This document shows, piece by piece, positions 11,680 to 24,732 of a stretch of 64,000 bases of DNA; the first letter of the stretch is position 1, and each line of letters begins with the position of its first letter. The stretch is from Dromiciops gliroides. Lineage: Eukaryota > Chordata > Mammalia > Microbiotheria > Microbiotheriidae. The notes under the pieces are model-generated. The model saw only the letters and a program-made list of their open reading frames with translations. It was not told where the DNA came from and did no database searches. The stretch covers positions 78,499,327-78,563,326 of the forward strand of contig NC_057861.1 in NCBI RefSeq assembly GCF_019393635.1. The letters run 5' to 3'. The position numbers were made by a program, and so were the translations under genes.

Positions 11680-12411
11680 TCACTGGATATTTTCAAGTGG
11701 AGACTGTATGACTGCTTGTTGGGAAGTTGCAGAATGAATTCTGGAACAAGATTGCGTAGATGACTTCTGAGCTACTTTGTACCTTTGAGAATCTGTGATT
11801 CTGGAATGGTTCTTGGAGATTGCGCCACCGAAAAGGTGATTATATAGTTATCAGGAATATCTAGGAAGTGATATTAGGAGGAGAGGCCAGAGAGGAAAAG
11901 GACTACTGTCTCTATGGTTCTCCTCACATAACTTCTCTTGGAATATTCCTTAATGTTCCCCAGGAATAGCCTGGTGATGTGAATACCCTTGAGCCTGGCC
12001 TAGAGACAAATGCTTCTTTTCTTTGGGATCTCCCCTCATATGCCACCTTCATGAACTGCTTTGCCTGAACCAATTTAATCTACCTACACAGCCACTCTTC
12101 TATTTTTCTGAATTCCCCTCCCCTGATCCCCATAGACACATAGTATTCTTTCTACCTCCCAGAAAGTTTCTGTCTCTCTCCTTAGCATCATCTTGATTCT
12201 TCTTTCCTCTCCTCATTTTCTATCATTGTGTTCATTTGGTGAAATTTCTCACTCCCCTCACCTAACTCTCCTTTTCATAGCTCACCGAATTTTGGTGTGA
12301 GCTACTCCTTTCACAGTGGAGTGAAAATAATTATATTATTATTTCCTAGGCTATATTCCTCATTAATGGTTATTAAAGACATCTGGCTAGGAATTAAATG
12401 ATAATGTTCTT

Positions 12412-12577
12412 TTTAAAAATTTTGTTTTGTTTGTTTTTTCGCAGGGCAATGGGGGTTAAGTGACTTGCCCAAGCTCACACAGCTAGTAAGTGTCAAGTGT
12501 CTGAGGCTGGATTTGAACTCAGGTCTTCCTGAATCCAGGACCGGTGCTTTATCCACTGTGCCACCTAGCTGCCCCTG
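12412..12577 (-). mobile_element. CORE-type SINE 42 bp before the KZNF-A finger exon
   Basis: Complete; GATAATGTTCTT and GATGATGTTCTT flank it. It leaves the exon-4 acceptor intact but lies close to the branch-point region. Confidence 0.9.
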
Positions 12578-12619
12578 ATGATGTTCTTATTAATTTTCCT
12601 TTCTGTTTTAACATTTTAG

Positions 12620-13911
<1,292 letters not shown>

Positions 13912-13954
13912 TATTGAAAATATGATGTCAGAGCTTACTCGATTCAGCATGAAA

Positions 13955-14260
13955 GAAGCAGCATGTTGTGGTGAAGAAAGTATTGGAGTTGGAAGCAGAG
14001 AGACCCAGGTTCAAGTGCCACCTGTGACATGTATTAGTTTTATAACCATAGGAGGGTCACTGGACCTCCCTACTCCTCTCTCATCCTTCAAATGGGTACA
14101 TTATTACCATTAGTACTTACTCAACAAGATTTCCGTGAGGATTCAATGAGATAAGGTGCTTGGCAGACTTAAAAGCACTCTCGAAATGTCTGTTAATATT
14201 ACTATTACAAGAGAATTAGAATCTGATTTATGGCACTTTAGAGGTCACCTGGTCCAGCCC
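13955..14260 (+). mobile_element. MIR/THER CORE-SINE
   Basis: Head GAAGCAGCATGTTGTGGTG, core and tail (GAGGATTCAATGAGATAAGG) just after the KZNF-A array. Confidence 0.6.
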
Positions 14261-14271
14261 CCTCATTTCAC

Positions 14272-14440
14272 ACACAAAAGGAATATTGTGAATATAGTGA
14301 ATGCAGGCAGGCCTTTGTTGGGTATCTCAGTCTTTATTTAGTGGCACTTTGGTTGCAGCAAACAGTAATCCAGGGAATATAATCAATGTAGGGAAAAGTT
14401 TAGTGAGCCTTGCTAAGCCTACATAAATGTAATGCATAAT
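14272..14440 (+). pseudogene. Possible further KZNF-A finger remnants
   Basis: Beyond a MIR-type insert, the sequence again has finger-like spacing (frames reading YCEYSECRQAF and a later AATGTAGGGAAAAG block). The match is weak and could be chance in A-rich DNA. Confidence 0.25.
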
Positions 14441-14663
14441 TATTGTATTGAATTGAATCGAACCATAACACTCTGGAGCTTTCAGAGTATGATTTAATCC
14501 TGGCTAGTGAGTATTGAATCCAGGACTCCTCCTTTGGGTTGGGACTCAGGTCTCTGCTGGATCCAGCACAGCACCACCTCTCTTAGAACAATTCTTGTGG
14601 TGTTTTAAAAATTGGAAGCCAAAATCATAAAGTACATAAAGTTATAAAGATGACTGTCTGAGG

Positions 14664-15000
14664 GGGGCAGCTAGGTGGCACAATGGATAAAGCACCAGCA
14701 CTGGATTCAGCAGGACCTGAGTTCAAATCTGGCCTGGGGGGGGGGCGGCGGCTAGGTGGCGTAGTGGATAAAGCATCGGCCCTGGATTCAGGAGTACCTG
14801 AGTTCAAATCCGGCCTCAGACACTTGAAACTTACTCGCTCTGTGACCCTGGGCAAGTCACTTAATCCCCATTGCCCTGCAAAAAACCCCCCAAAACAAAA
14901 CAAAACAAAACCAAATCTGGCCTCAGACACTTGACACTAGCTGGCTGACCTTGGGCAAGTCACTTAACCCTAATTTGCCCTGCAAAAAAAAGAAGAAAAT
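14664..15000 (+). mobile_element. CORE-type SINE containing a second SINE
   Basis: An outer copy is interrupted at about 14736-14920 by an inner copy on the same strand, with CAAATCTGGCC duplicated at the junctions. The outer 3' half resumes at about 14921. Confidence 0.9.
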
Positions 15001-15009
15001 AAAAAGTAA

Positions 15010-15096
15010 ATGTCAAGTGTCTGAGGCCGGGTTTGAACTCAGGTCCTCCTGAATCCAGGGCTGGTGCTTTATCCACTGCACCACCTAGCTGCCCCC
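15010..15096 (-). mobile_element. Half CORE-type SINE
   Basis: Only the head half is present, on the opposite strand and directly after the nested pair. Confidence 0.85.
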
Positions 15097-15099
15097 TTG

Positions 15100-15258
15100 T
15101 ACTTTGTTCTTGAAAGAGACCATGACATAGGGAGGTGATGTCATAACTTGCACTGAATTGGATTTAAGTGAGGCAGGGCTGTACAAAGTCACCAGCCTTA
15201 CTCCTCCAGAGCCATGTGGGTCCAGTGGCAAGATTTATACCAGGACAATGGAGATGGC
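15100..15258 (+). repeat. Unnamed interspersed repeat, copy 1
   Basis: Aligns with 37325-37505: GTTCTTGAAAGAGACCATGA, GTGATGTCATAACTTGCA, GAATTGGATTTAAGTGAG, CATGTGGGTCCAGTGGCAAG. Both copies are non-coding. I do not recognise a family name. Confidence 0.65.
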
Positions 15259-15261
15259 CCC

Positions 15262-15386
15262 TGATTTTTAAGGCAATTGGCATTAAGCGACTTGCACAGC
15301 TAGTAAGTATCTGAGGTCAAATTTGAACTTGGATCCTCCCAATTTCAGGGCCAGTGCTCTATCTACTGTGCTACTTAGCTGCCCCT
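15262..15386 (-). mobile_element. CORE-type SINE, diverged
   Basis: Older copy with internal losses in the core. Confidence 0.75.
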
Positions 15387-15389
15387 TTC

Positions 15390-16650
15390 AGCTTGATAGG
15401 GCATACCAGAGCTTCCATTTCATTGACATGGCTTTGAGAACTAAGTATGAGGTATTTGAAGAAGATTTCAATATTCTCTCCAATACGGTTTCCATTAATG
15501 ACATGATATTGGTAATGTTAACTAGAAAACAATATCACAAGTCCATGAGACATTGTATGGCAACTATGTTTATTACAAGAGAAATGGAACATGCATGTGA
15601 AACCCAAATCCAGAGCAGAGAGTTCCTAATCCATACAGAAGTTTGTGTATTTATAACAGTATGACAAAGGGAGGAAAAATTACCAGAAATCTCCAACTGA
15701 AGGGGAGTGGCACGTGAGGGGGAAAGATCCAGTATAGGTGGGTGATGGATGAAACCCCTTCCAAAGGGGAGGAGCAAGGCAATGGCAAAAGCAGCATTCT
15801 TTTCCCTTGGGAGCTGCTAGACCATGAAGATAGGAGGGTCTGCTTATCTACAAGGGTCCCAGATGCACAAGTAGTTTTTCAGCGTAGTGCAGACTGACTA
15901 GCACCTGTCTTGACTCCCAAAGACACACGGAGTCCAGCTTGGTGTGCAAATAACAAATTTTGTCAGCTCATCCTTGACACATTGAGGGCCTCTTGCATAC
16001 TCTGGGTCCAGTATTGCTGGAAAATATGGCAATTGAAAAAGAAGTTCAGGGGACCCCATAACATTGCTTAACATTGATGAGTTTCACTTGGCTACCTATC
16101 GTAGAAGGAATGACTGTCTTCTCTTAAGGTAATGTCAGTCCTCTGTCAATAGCGAAGATTTTGGGGAAGAGGATACTCAGTGAGCCTAAAAATCACATTT
16201 CCTACTGGCCCAGTGCTCAAGGTAAATTTGTATCAGTGGTTCTAGAGTGCTAAAAAGAGAGGACAGGATAATCCATAATCTCTTGGTCCCCATCTTCCCA
16301 AAATTGTCAAGGAAAGAGAAATCAGTGGCTGGTCTAGCTGTGGCTCTTGGAGGTATATTGCTGAAACTTTGGGGAATGGAGGAACAAGCCTTCCCTCCTA
16401 ATTGCTCTGACCTGGAAACCCTTCTCCCATGGCCCCATCCTTTATCTTCTCCCCTTGAGCACAGTGGAACAACCTAGAGTAAAAAATACTCATTTGAAGA
16501 GTTCCAGAAAAGAGGTCGCCCTACTGTCTCCCCTCCAACCCCTCCAGCCACTGAAAGCCGAAGTCTCCACTGTTTAAGTCCTTGAATCAATTATCCACAG
16601 CCTTAGAGATCATTCACAGCATCCCTGCATTCACATCTGCCTACCAGTTG
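15390..16650. other. Unassigned intergenic stretch
   Basis: No exon or named repeat recognised in about 1.25 kb. Confidence 0.5.
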
Positions 16651-16654
16651 GCTT

Positions 16655-17446
16655 TGCTCACAGGGTGGATATTGTGGGTTCAGTTCTATACCACTACAGT
16701 CACGTAAATATCACAATAAAGTGAGTCATACAATTTTTTGGTTTCCCAGTACATATAAAATTGTTATTCTATTAAGTGTGCAATATTATGTCTAAGAAAT
16801 GTATATACCTTAATTAAAAAGTATTTTATTGCTAAAAACAAAAAGCTAACAATCATCTGAGTCTTCAGAGAGTTCCAATCTTTTTGTTGGTGGAGGGTCT
16901 TGCCTCAGTGTTGAAGGGTGGTGATTGCTGAAGGTTGGGGTGACTGTGGGTAATTTCTTAAAATAAGACAATGAAGGTTGCTGCCTAGATTGACTCTTCC
17001 TTTCACTGGTACACTTAGAGGCCATTGTAATGTTATTAATTGGCCTAATTTAAATATTGTTTGTGTCTCAGGGGATGGGGAGGCTCAAGGAGAGGGAGAG
17101 AGACAGGGAACAGCCAGTCACTGGAGCAGTTAGAACACATTACATTTATCAATTTAGTTCGTGTCATATATGGGCAAAGTTCATAATGCCCTCAACAATT
17201 ACAGTAGTAACATCAAAGATCACTGATCACAGATCACCACAACAGAAAAGGTTTAAAATATTCCAAGAATTACCAAAATACGACAGACACGATGGGAGCA
17301 CCTGCTGTTGGAAAAATAGCACCTATTGACTCGTTCAGGGCAGGGTTGCCATAAAGCTTCGATTTGTAAAAACAACCCCCCCCCCCCACACACACAGTAT
17401 CTGCCAAACGCAATGAAGCTAAGCATAATAAAATGAGGTATGTCGG
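16655..17446 (+). mobile_element. Tigger1-like DNA transposon, internally deleted
   Basis: The left end (GGATATTGTGGGTTCAG..., CAATAAAGTGAGTCA) and the right end (GTATCTGCCAAACGCAAT..., AAATGAGGTATG) match the two termini of Tigger1 as I remember it. The terminal inverted repeat is readable at the right. About 790 bp remain of an element near 2.4 kb; the transposase region is gone, so it is a non-autonomous or deleted copy. The right end abuts a MIR copy. Confidence 0.75.
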
Positions 17447-17451
17447 TATAG

Positions 17452-17880
17452 TATTTTAAGGTTTTGCAAAGCGCTTTACAAATGTTAACTCATTCGATCC
17501 TCACATAACCCTGGAAGGTGTTTTGTTATTCTGTGTTTGATTTCGTGGCCCCATTTGGGGTTTTCTTGGCAAAGATATGGAATGGTTTTTGCCATTTCCT
17601 TCTCTAGCTCGTTTTACAGATAAGGAAACTGAGGGAGACGGTTAATTGACTTGTCTAGGATTACACATTTGAACTCAGGTCCTCTGCACATATGGCACTC
17701 TAACCACTGTGCCACCTACCTGCCAACCCTGGGAAGTAGGTGCTATTATTCACACAGGGAAAATGAGGCCCAGGGCCACAAAGCTATTACATGTCAGGCA
17801 AAATTCACGCTGAGAGCTACCCTGACTATATGCTGCTCTCTGTCCATTACTCCACTACCCAGTTGCATCAGCTTGCATCC
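17452..17880 (-). mobile_element. MIR/THER copy split by a Mar1-type SINE
   Basis: The MIR halves are 17452-17521 and 17728-17880. Between them, about 17530-17725, lies a minus-strand Mar1-type SINE with RTE-like end (CCCATTTGGGGTTTTCTTGG). CCCTGG(G)AAG-GTG is duplicated at the junctions. Confidence 0.75.
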
Positions 17881-17899
17881 TCCCGGCTTCTATGGGAGA

Positions 17900-18470
17900 G
17901 GGGTGGGATCTAGGGGTGGAGCTTCAGTGATGGCCCCGCCCAAGCAAGGGACCAAAGAGATGGTGAGACTTCTGGTAGGCTTAAAGTGACTCATGCGCAC
18001 TGGGCTGGGGGGGGGGGGACAGTTCCCTCCCATCTCTGGTCTCAGCCTTTCTAGAGAGTTCCCTTGGGTGAGAAGATCCACTTCCGGCCCTAGATGCTCT
18101 GTCCCTTCCCTTTTCCCACCTCCTCTTCCCCTCTTCATGCGGTCCCCCTATGCAGCGCTCTACCAGGAGTGGTGGTGAGTTCAGTGTTGGGCTTTGTGAG
18201 GGGCTTGGAGGAGTGGGTGCTTGACACAGCCCCGCCCCTCCTGGACCCAGGGTTCGAGAAACCCTGGTGCAATGCGGGGAAAGGGCAGGAGTTGGGGGAC
18301 CGAGGGGTTCCCAAAGCCCACCCTAACCTGGAGCCCCTACTTTCTCTGGGGGAAGGGACGGGGATTGGAAGAAGGGTCTTGCCAGACCCCGGGAGAGTCC
18401 CGTCAGCTACGGTGGGGTATTGGGAGGGAGGGGCACCCATGACCTTCAAGAGGCTGGCCTAGAGGGAGCC
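17900..18470. promoter_or_regulatory. GC-rich promoter-like patch
   Basis: CpG-containing, repeat-free DNA with CACTTCCGG (ETS-type, about 18080), several CCGCCC/CCCGCCCC GC boxes (17936, 18232) and GT-donor-like sites (for example ggtggtgagt at 18172). The make-up resembles the patch at 34.4 kb. It might have served the orphan finger array at 21.7 kb or a lost KZNF. No coding exon can be attached. Confidence 0.4.
18247..18267. repeat. Perfect 8-bp hairpin in the GC-rich patch
   Basis: CCAGGGTT and AACCCTGG are separated by five bases (CGAGA). It could be a palindromic factor site or chance. Confidence 0.4.
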
Positions 18471-18484
18471 CCCCAAACTGGTTC

Positions 18485-18810
18485 TGTCCCCCCTTGTGTT
18501 TAGGGGTGATTAATTCCTTACCATCTTCAAGCCCCAGGTTCCTCCTCTGTAAAAGGGAATAACGGGGCAGCTAGGTGGCACAGTGAATAAAGCACTGGCC
18601 CTGGATTCAGGAGTACCCGAGTTCAAATCTGGCCTCAGACACTTACTAGCTGTGTGACCCTGGGCAAGTCATTTAACCCCAATTGCCCCGCACAAAAAAA
18701 AAAAAAAAAGGAATAACACCTAGATTACCCGTCTTAAAGGGCAGTTATAAGGTTCAGATGAGATAATGTGTCTAAAAGTAAAATATTCCATGTTGATCCT
18801 TCCTTATTAC
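18485..18810 (+). mobile_element. MIR/THER copy interrupted by a SINE
   Basis: MIR pieces flank a complete CORE-type SINE at 18564-18709, with AAAGGGAATAAC / AAAGGAATAAC duplicated. Confidence 0.75.
18564..18709 (+). mobile_element. CORE-type SINE
   Basis: Complete copy with a 17-base A-tail inserted in a MIR. Confidence 0.9.
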
Positions 18811-19039
18811 TCTTATTAACCATAAACGACTTTTCTCTTTTTTGACACCCAGCCTGGGGACCTTTGTCAGTCCTATCTTTTTGTTTTTTGTTTTTGTTTC
18901 TTTGCCCCTGGCTTCTTCTTCTTCTTCTTCTTTTTTTTTTCCAGGTTTCTCCAGTAACTAATGACACTCTGGAAGAGATAAAGCAAAGAAACAAATAAAT
19001 ACATACAAACAATCCATATACAGGATAAATAGGAAATAA

Positions 19040-20750
19040 TTAAGAGAGGGAAGGCACTAGAATTAAGAGGGTTTGGGAAAGGCTTCCTGTAGAATCTGGG
19101 GTTTTAGTTGGGATTTAAAGGAAGTTAGTGAAGGCAGTAGGTAGAGATGAGGAAGGAGAACATTTTAGGCATGGGGGACTGGAGAAAATGTCCAGAGCCA
19201 AGATATGGAGTATCTTGTTTAATGAACAGCAAGGAGGCCAGTGTTGCTGGATCAAAGAATACATGAGACAGAGTAAAGTTCAAGAAGACTAGAAAGGTGT
19301 GTATATATGTGGGGAGTGAGGATATGACAGTAGGTTATAAAGAGCTTTGAATGTCAAACAGGATTTTCTGTATGAAATCTGGAGTATAGGAAGCCACTGG
19401 AATTTATTGAGTAAGGGAATGACAGTCTGACCTGCACTTTAGGAAAACTGCTTTGGTAACTGGTAGCATATAGACAGGGTAGCTCAAATTTTGCCCTGAC
19501 ACTTAATAGGTGTGTGGCCCTGGGCAAGTCACTTACTAAACTCTCTGAGCCTCATTGTCTTCGTGTGAATAATAATAGCACCTACCTCCCAGTGTTGGTA
19601 GGTAGGTGGTACAGAGGATGGACTGGAGTGGGGAGAGGCTTGAAGTAGGCAGACTCACCAGACCTGCATCATGGTGGTAGCAGTGTCAGAGGAGAGAAAG
19701 AGGCATATTTAAGAGATGTTGCAAAAGTGAAATTGACAAATATGGACAACAGATTGGATATGGGGGTGAGGTGAGAGAGAGGAGTTGAGGTTAACATTTA
19801 AGTTGTGAGCCTGAGGTACTGGGAGGATACAGTAACAGAGAAGGTAGGAGGAGAGGAGAGTTTAGGGGACAAGATAATGAGTTCAGTTTTGGACATGTTG
19901 AGTTTAAGATGTCTCAAAAGCAGTTGGAGTTCCAATATTAGAGGTCAGTGGAGAGGATAGAGCAGGTAGGTAGATTTGGGAATCTTTAGCATTGAGATGG
20001 TAATTAAATCCAATGTTGTCAATGAGCTCACCAAATGAAGTAGTATAGAGGAAGAAGAGGATAGGGCCCATGGGACACTTATGGGTTAGAGGGCATGATC
20101 TGTTTGAGGATCTATCCAAGGAAACCAAGAAGGAGCAAGCAGTCAGGTGGGAGTGACTAGAGATCTGAAAACCTAGAGAAGAGAGTATCAAGGATGAGGG
20201 GTGATCAACAATGTCAAAGACTGCAAAGAGGTTGAATGGAATTGTGTGAATATGTAGAGAGGTTAACCTTGTTAAGTGTAAGGTCACCTTATACTGTGAG
20301 ACAGGGGTGTAGGAGAAGAAGGTGGCAGAAGGTTATATGAGTGATAGGAGATGAAAAAGAGAGAAGAGTGAGCTCATTGTGAAGGGCCTCATTTTTTTCT
20401 GTAAAATATGAGGCAAAGTTCTTAGTTGAAACAATGAGGGGAGAGGGTGCCATGGGAGATGTGAGAAGGGATAAAAAGGTTTGAAAGAGCTACTATGTAA
20501 AGAGAGTTGATAAGGGAGGCTTTAGTGGGCATTCCCTAGCAGCAGCGAGGTCCAGTTGATGTTGTGTAATGTAAATTTGTAGTGGACACCCAATAAGAAT
20601 AGTTGTATGATTTTCTTCGTATTCATTCAGCTGCATTTGAATAGGTTTGAGGGTGGCAGATGGTATGAGTGATCTAAGGCTGAATAAAAATGAATGTCTG
20701 GAACAAAATTGACTATGTATCAGGTGAATCCAAAAAACCAGAGGCTGCAA
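19040..20750 (-). mobile_element. L2 LINE, long ORF2-containing copy
   Basis: Reverse reading gives L2 ORF2 text, including FDIVDHPSSLILSSLGF and FNYHLNAKDSQIYLPALSS. Forward sequence has GTTTTGGACATGTTGAGTTT. Interrupted frames; a fossil LINE. Confidence 0.75.
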
Positions 20751-20794
20751 TCATGTTATCAGACAAAGCAAAAATTAATATATCCTGATTCTTT

Positions 20795-21266
20795 TTTTTT
20801 AGGGGGGGGTCATGCGTTTAGGTAGCGCAGAGCTTCTTTCTGAAGTTGCTTCTTGCTCAGTACACAAACCGACACCACTAGTACCAAGTCTCCTCCTCAG
20901 TTAGCTCTGGATCTGTGATCAAGAACTGGTTAGTGTATGATGATGATTCTTGGCACCTATTCATGTATTTTGCACAGAGTCAGATATTTCTGTGTGGTGC
21001 TGGGATATCTTACCCTGATACACAGTTTGTTCTGCCCTGAATTGCTTTGCCTGACTATTTCTGGCTAGACCCAATCGCCTGTGTCCACAGAACTCTCTGT
21101 TTTTCTTTGCCTGGGCTGGAAAAATGACTTACCATGCTTTTTTTCCTTTGATTTCCTAATTAGGACTCAGTCTGGTGCATTTTCTAGATCCGAGTAGAGG
21201 ACTTGGGCAGGTCAATAGCTTGGGTGCACTTGATCTGCTACTCTAACATCTTGGCCACAATTGGCA
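20795..21266 (-). mobile_element. L1 5' UTR-like piece
   Basis: The reverse complement begins GGCCAAGATGTTAGAGTAGC, resembling the L1 5' terminus (CCAAGATGGCGGAGTAG). The rest is unassigned. Confidence 0.4.
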
Positions 21267-21415
21267 TTTTTTTTTTTTTGTGGGGCAGTGTGGGGTTAAG
21301 TGACTTGCCCGAGGTCACACAGCTAGTGAGCAGCAAGTGTCTGAATCTGGATTTGAACTCAGGCCCTCCTGAATCCAGGGCCGGTGCTTTATCCACTGTG
21401 CCACCTAGCTGCCCC
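21267..21415 (-). mobile_element. CORE-type SINE
   Basis: Complete with a T-run; CACAATTGGCATTTT / CGCAATTGATTTTTC flanks. Confidence 0.9.
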
Positions 21416-21732
21416 TCGCAATTGATTTTTCATCTTAGTTCATGACTACATTTGTCTCATTAAATATTATTAAGTAGCTCCAAATTAAGTTGAATAAGTT
21501 GCTGTTTGAAAAAATTACTGCTGGAAAAACTCAGGCTAGTCAGGGGAGTAGGAGCTGCTATCCAGCAGATGTCTAGATCAGTATGAGAACAGGGCTGTTC
21601 TGTCAGTGAGTTCCTGTTGGGTAGAGAAGTAGAGAAGTGTGTTCAGTGGGGTTAGGTTCAAATAACAAAGAAAGGGAGAGTTATTCTTTTTTCCCCTACA
21701 CTTGTGGGCAGGACATGGGGAGTACATAATGA

Positions 21733-22290
<558 letters not shown>

Positions 22291-22490
22291 ATAAAATCAA
22301 CATGGCTGTGCTTTTAGTTGACGCTTATGCTTTATTCAGTATGAGTAATTTCATATGAGAGAAATATGAAATTGAACTTATAACTATAGAAAAGCCTTTC
22401 ATATCAGATCAGTCAACCTTTATTAAGTATCAGAGTTTTTATGCCAGAGAATAATCTAGAGAAGGTAACGAATTTGAGAGAAAACTCTTT
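22291..22490 (+). pseudogene. Decayed finger sequence after the orphan array
   Basis: Out-of-frame fragments keep the finger cadence (AAAGCCTTTCATAT, then a TCAACCTTTATTAAG helix-like block, then GAGAGAAAACTC). They resemble C-terminal finger remnants, as also seen after KZNF-B. Confidence 0.4.
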
Positions 22491-22644
22491 GAATAATATT
22501 GTGGGTATTAAAAGGTCCTTGAGGGGAGAGCCAGTACTTGTTTGGAATTGGTTAAAAACTAAATGAATAAAATATAGTTACTTCTGTCTCTTAGAACATG
22601 GAAATCACTTTGTTAAAGATGTTTTACGTTGAAGAAAGAAAGTA

Positions 22645-22815
22645 AAAAGAACACAGACTTAGGAGTCAAGAGAGCTCAGTTTTAGTTCTGGCCCTACCAC
22701 TAATTTTGTGACCCTAGACAGGTTGTTAAATGCCTCTAGGGCCCAGTTTCCTCATATGTCAAATGAGGGTATTAGAAGAAATGACCTCTGAAATCCTTTC
22801 CAACTCTAATCCTCC
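22645..22815 (+). mobile_element. MIR/THER CORE-SINE
   Basis: GGAGTCAAGAGAGCTCAG head, then decayed core and MIR tail (CTCATATGTCAAATGAGGG). Confidence 0.65.
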
Positions 22816-22984
22816 ATGTTATTCTCAAAATGGCCTTTGTTAAGATGGAATTTTCACATGTCAAGGAACTTAAAATTAAATGTTTTGATGATTGTGGGTA
22901 GAGGTGGTATCTTATCCATCACTTGCATAGTCACAGTGCTGCCATAAAAGGTGCTAGATAAATATTTGTTTAATTTAACCCATT

Positions 22985-23700
22985 CTAATTTGACCCATGC
23001 TGGTTTTTTTAAGCAGTTGACAAGAGAAGTCCACTAAACCTCCTGAGAAAAAGTCAGACATCACATATTTTCAAAATTGTTCTTTTCTTCCAGAATCCTG
23101 GTTTGTCCCTTCCTTTCTTCCTTGCTTGCTTACTTGGGATTAGGAAGTGGTAATTGAGCAGGTCATGGTGTTTTCCTTGGTTTCTCAATAAAATTAGAAG
23201 TAATTGTTCCTTGATTGCAGAACAACAGAACTACAAACATCTTAGGAAAAGCTTAAGTGTCTTGACTTCCCACCTGTATGACACAGATGGAGACCAGAAA
23301 CCCAATCTAGTGGTTGCTATGTTCTCCCTCCTCTCCACATTTTTTTTATGTATACAGCTAGCTTTTGAAGCAATGGAAAAAATGGAAATCATGCAGTTCT
23401 TTTGGGAGTATCCTTTACAAATTGGAAGTCACTTTGTGTGGAGATATAAGAGTATATTGCACATGGCTTGGCTTGCTTATAAACTATTTTTCCTGGTATG
23501 TTTTGAGATACAAAGCACAGAAAAAAATTAAAATTAAGTAATTAATTTTTCCCTCCAAGGTTTTCAGCTGCTGTATACAATATATTAAACCTCTGTATTC
23601 ATTCAAGATAAACAAATCTTTATCTCAGCAAATGGAGGAAGTGAATGAGATGTTTCCTAGCAATCTCATTCTTTCCTTTGTATTCCCCCTGTATTGTTAA
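22985..23700. other. Unassigned intergenic stretch
   Basis: An open frame at 23154-23531 (125 codons) has no recognisable domain and no exon-like context; probably chance. Confidence 0.5.
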
Positions 23701-23706
23701 GAGTAA

Positions 23707-24465
23707 TGTTCAGAATCGCTCCTACAAAAATGACACTCCAACACCAGGTGAGGAAAATTAGATGTAATTAATATTACAGTACAGGAAAAGAGATATTAGT
23801 TTTACAGCAGCAATAAAGTAAGCAGCCTAACAGGTAACTATTAAATCAGAAGCGGCCACTATGTAAATATTTAGAGGGAAATACATCACCAAATCGGGGA
23901 AGCACCAACTCCTTGATCCACTGGCTGGGGGTCCTGATACAGCCTCCCAGAGTCCCGATTGGGAATATCCTGGGCAGAGCATTCTCTCCACGGGTGAGAC
24001 TCCAAAGAGGCTGAAGCTTTACTCTAATTTATATAGGACTTTAAACAAAAGTGGCTTGTATGATGAGCTAATTTTATGACTGACACCAAGTGAGTTCGTG
24101 CAGGATCACTGCCAGAGAAGTTGGAATAAACATTAGTTTCTCAGGGCATACTCCTGAGGGGGAGCCAACCCCCCAGGACTACTCCTGTAATTGTTTATAG
24201 TCCCTAGGAATGGCTAGTTCCTGGGACCCTTAGGCAGTTGATCAGTGAGATATGTCTAGGAGGTATCTGGCCAGGATCCCAGCAGGGCATCCTCTGTCAG
24301 GCTTCCACTCTTGGTCAAAATGGGCAATTTCCCACATTAAGCTATAGCTAGAGTTAGCAGAAAACATCTGGGAGTTCATAGAGGGGGCAAACACAGGCTT
24401 GTGAGCTAGGCCTATGCCTGAATGATCTAATATTCATTTGCCTTTCACCCCCATTTTGGCCCACA
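23707..24465 (-). mobile_element. Putative ERV solo LTR fossil
   Basis: About 760 bp, TG...CA on the minus strand, with a TATATAAA box mid-element followed by promoter-proximal-looking GC-richer DNA. No coding region and no clear flanking duplication. Family unknown; the end beside the 7SL copy is uncertain. Confidence 0.4.
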
Positions 24466-24478
24466 GTGCTACTGCATT

Positions 24479-24658
24479 TTTTTAGCCTGTCTCCCTAATT
24501 CTCCTAATCTGGAAGTACAGCAGTTGCTTCTGGTGGCTTACCATATTGGTGCCAGACCTAATGCTCATGTTCAATTGGCTTTAGCCATCCTGAAGCTCAG
24601 AACTCTAACTCGGACTCCCCAGAGGTGGGGATTATGGATAAGCACCATCATGCCTGGC
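24479..24658 (-). ncRNA. 7SL (SRP RNA) retropseudogene, 3'-truncated, poly-A tailed
   Basis: Read on the minus strand it starts exactly at the 7SL 5' end (GCCAGGCATGATGGTGC against GCCGGGCGCGGTGGCGC). It contains GAGTTCTGAGCT, CACCAATATGGT and CCACCAG, in 7SL order and spacing with small deletions. It ends at the internal GGTCAAAA region, followed by an A-run. AATGCAGT on the minus strand flanks both ends, consistent with L1-driven insertion. It is too diverged to be a functional SRP RNA gene. Identification is from remembered 7SL sequence, aligned by eye. Confidence 0.65.
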
Positions 24659-24732
24659 ACTGCATTGTACTAAATTCTTTCAAGACTGGGTAAGAATTAC
24701 ATATCCTTAATAGACACCAGATTATGAATGAA

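Noticed and set aside
18734-19012. 92-codon minus-strand frame with Lys/Arg-rich middle
   Set aside because: The basic stretch is a TTC-rich simple repeat in reverse; no other support.
19904-20287. 127-codon minus-strand frame
   Set aside because: It is a surviving piece of L2 ORF2, not a host gene.
23154-23531. 125-codon open frame
   Set aside because: No domain, no splice context and no homologous copy; probably chance.
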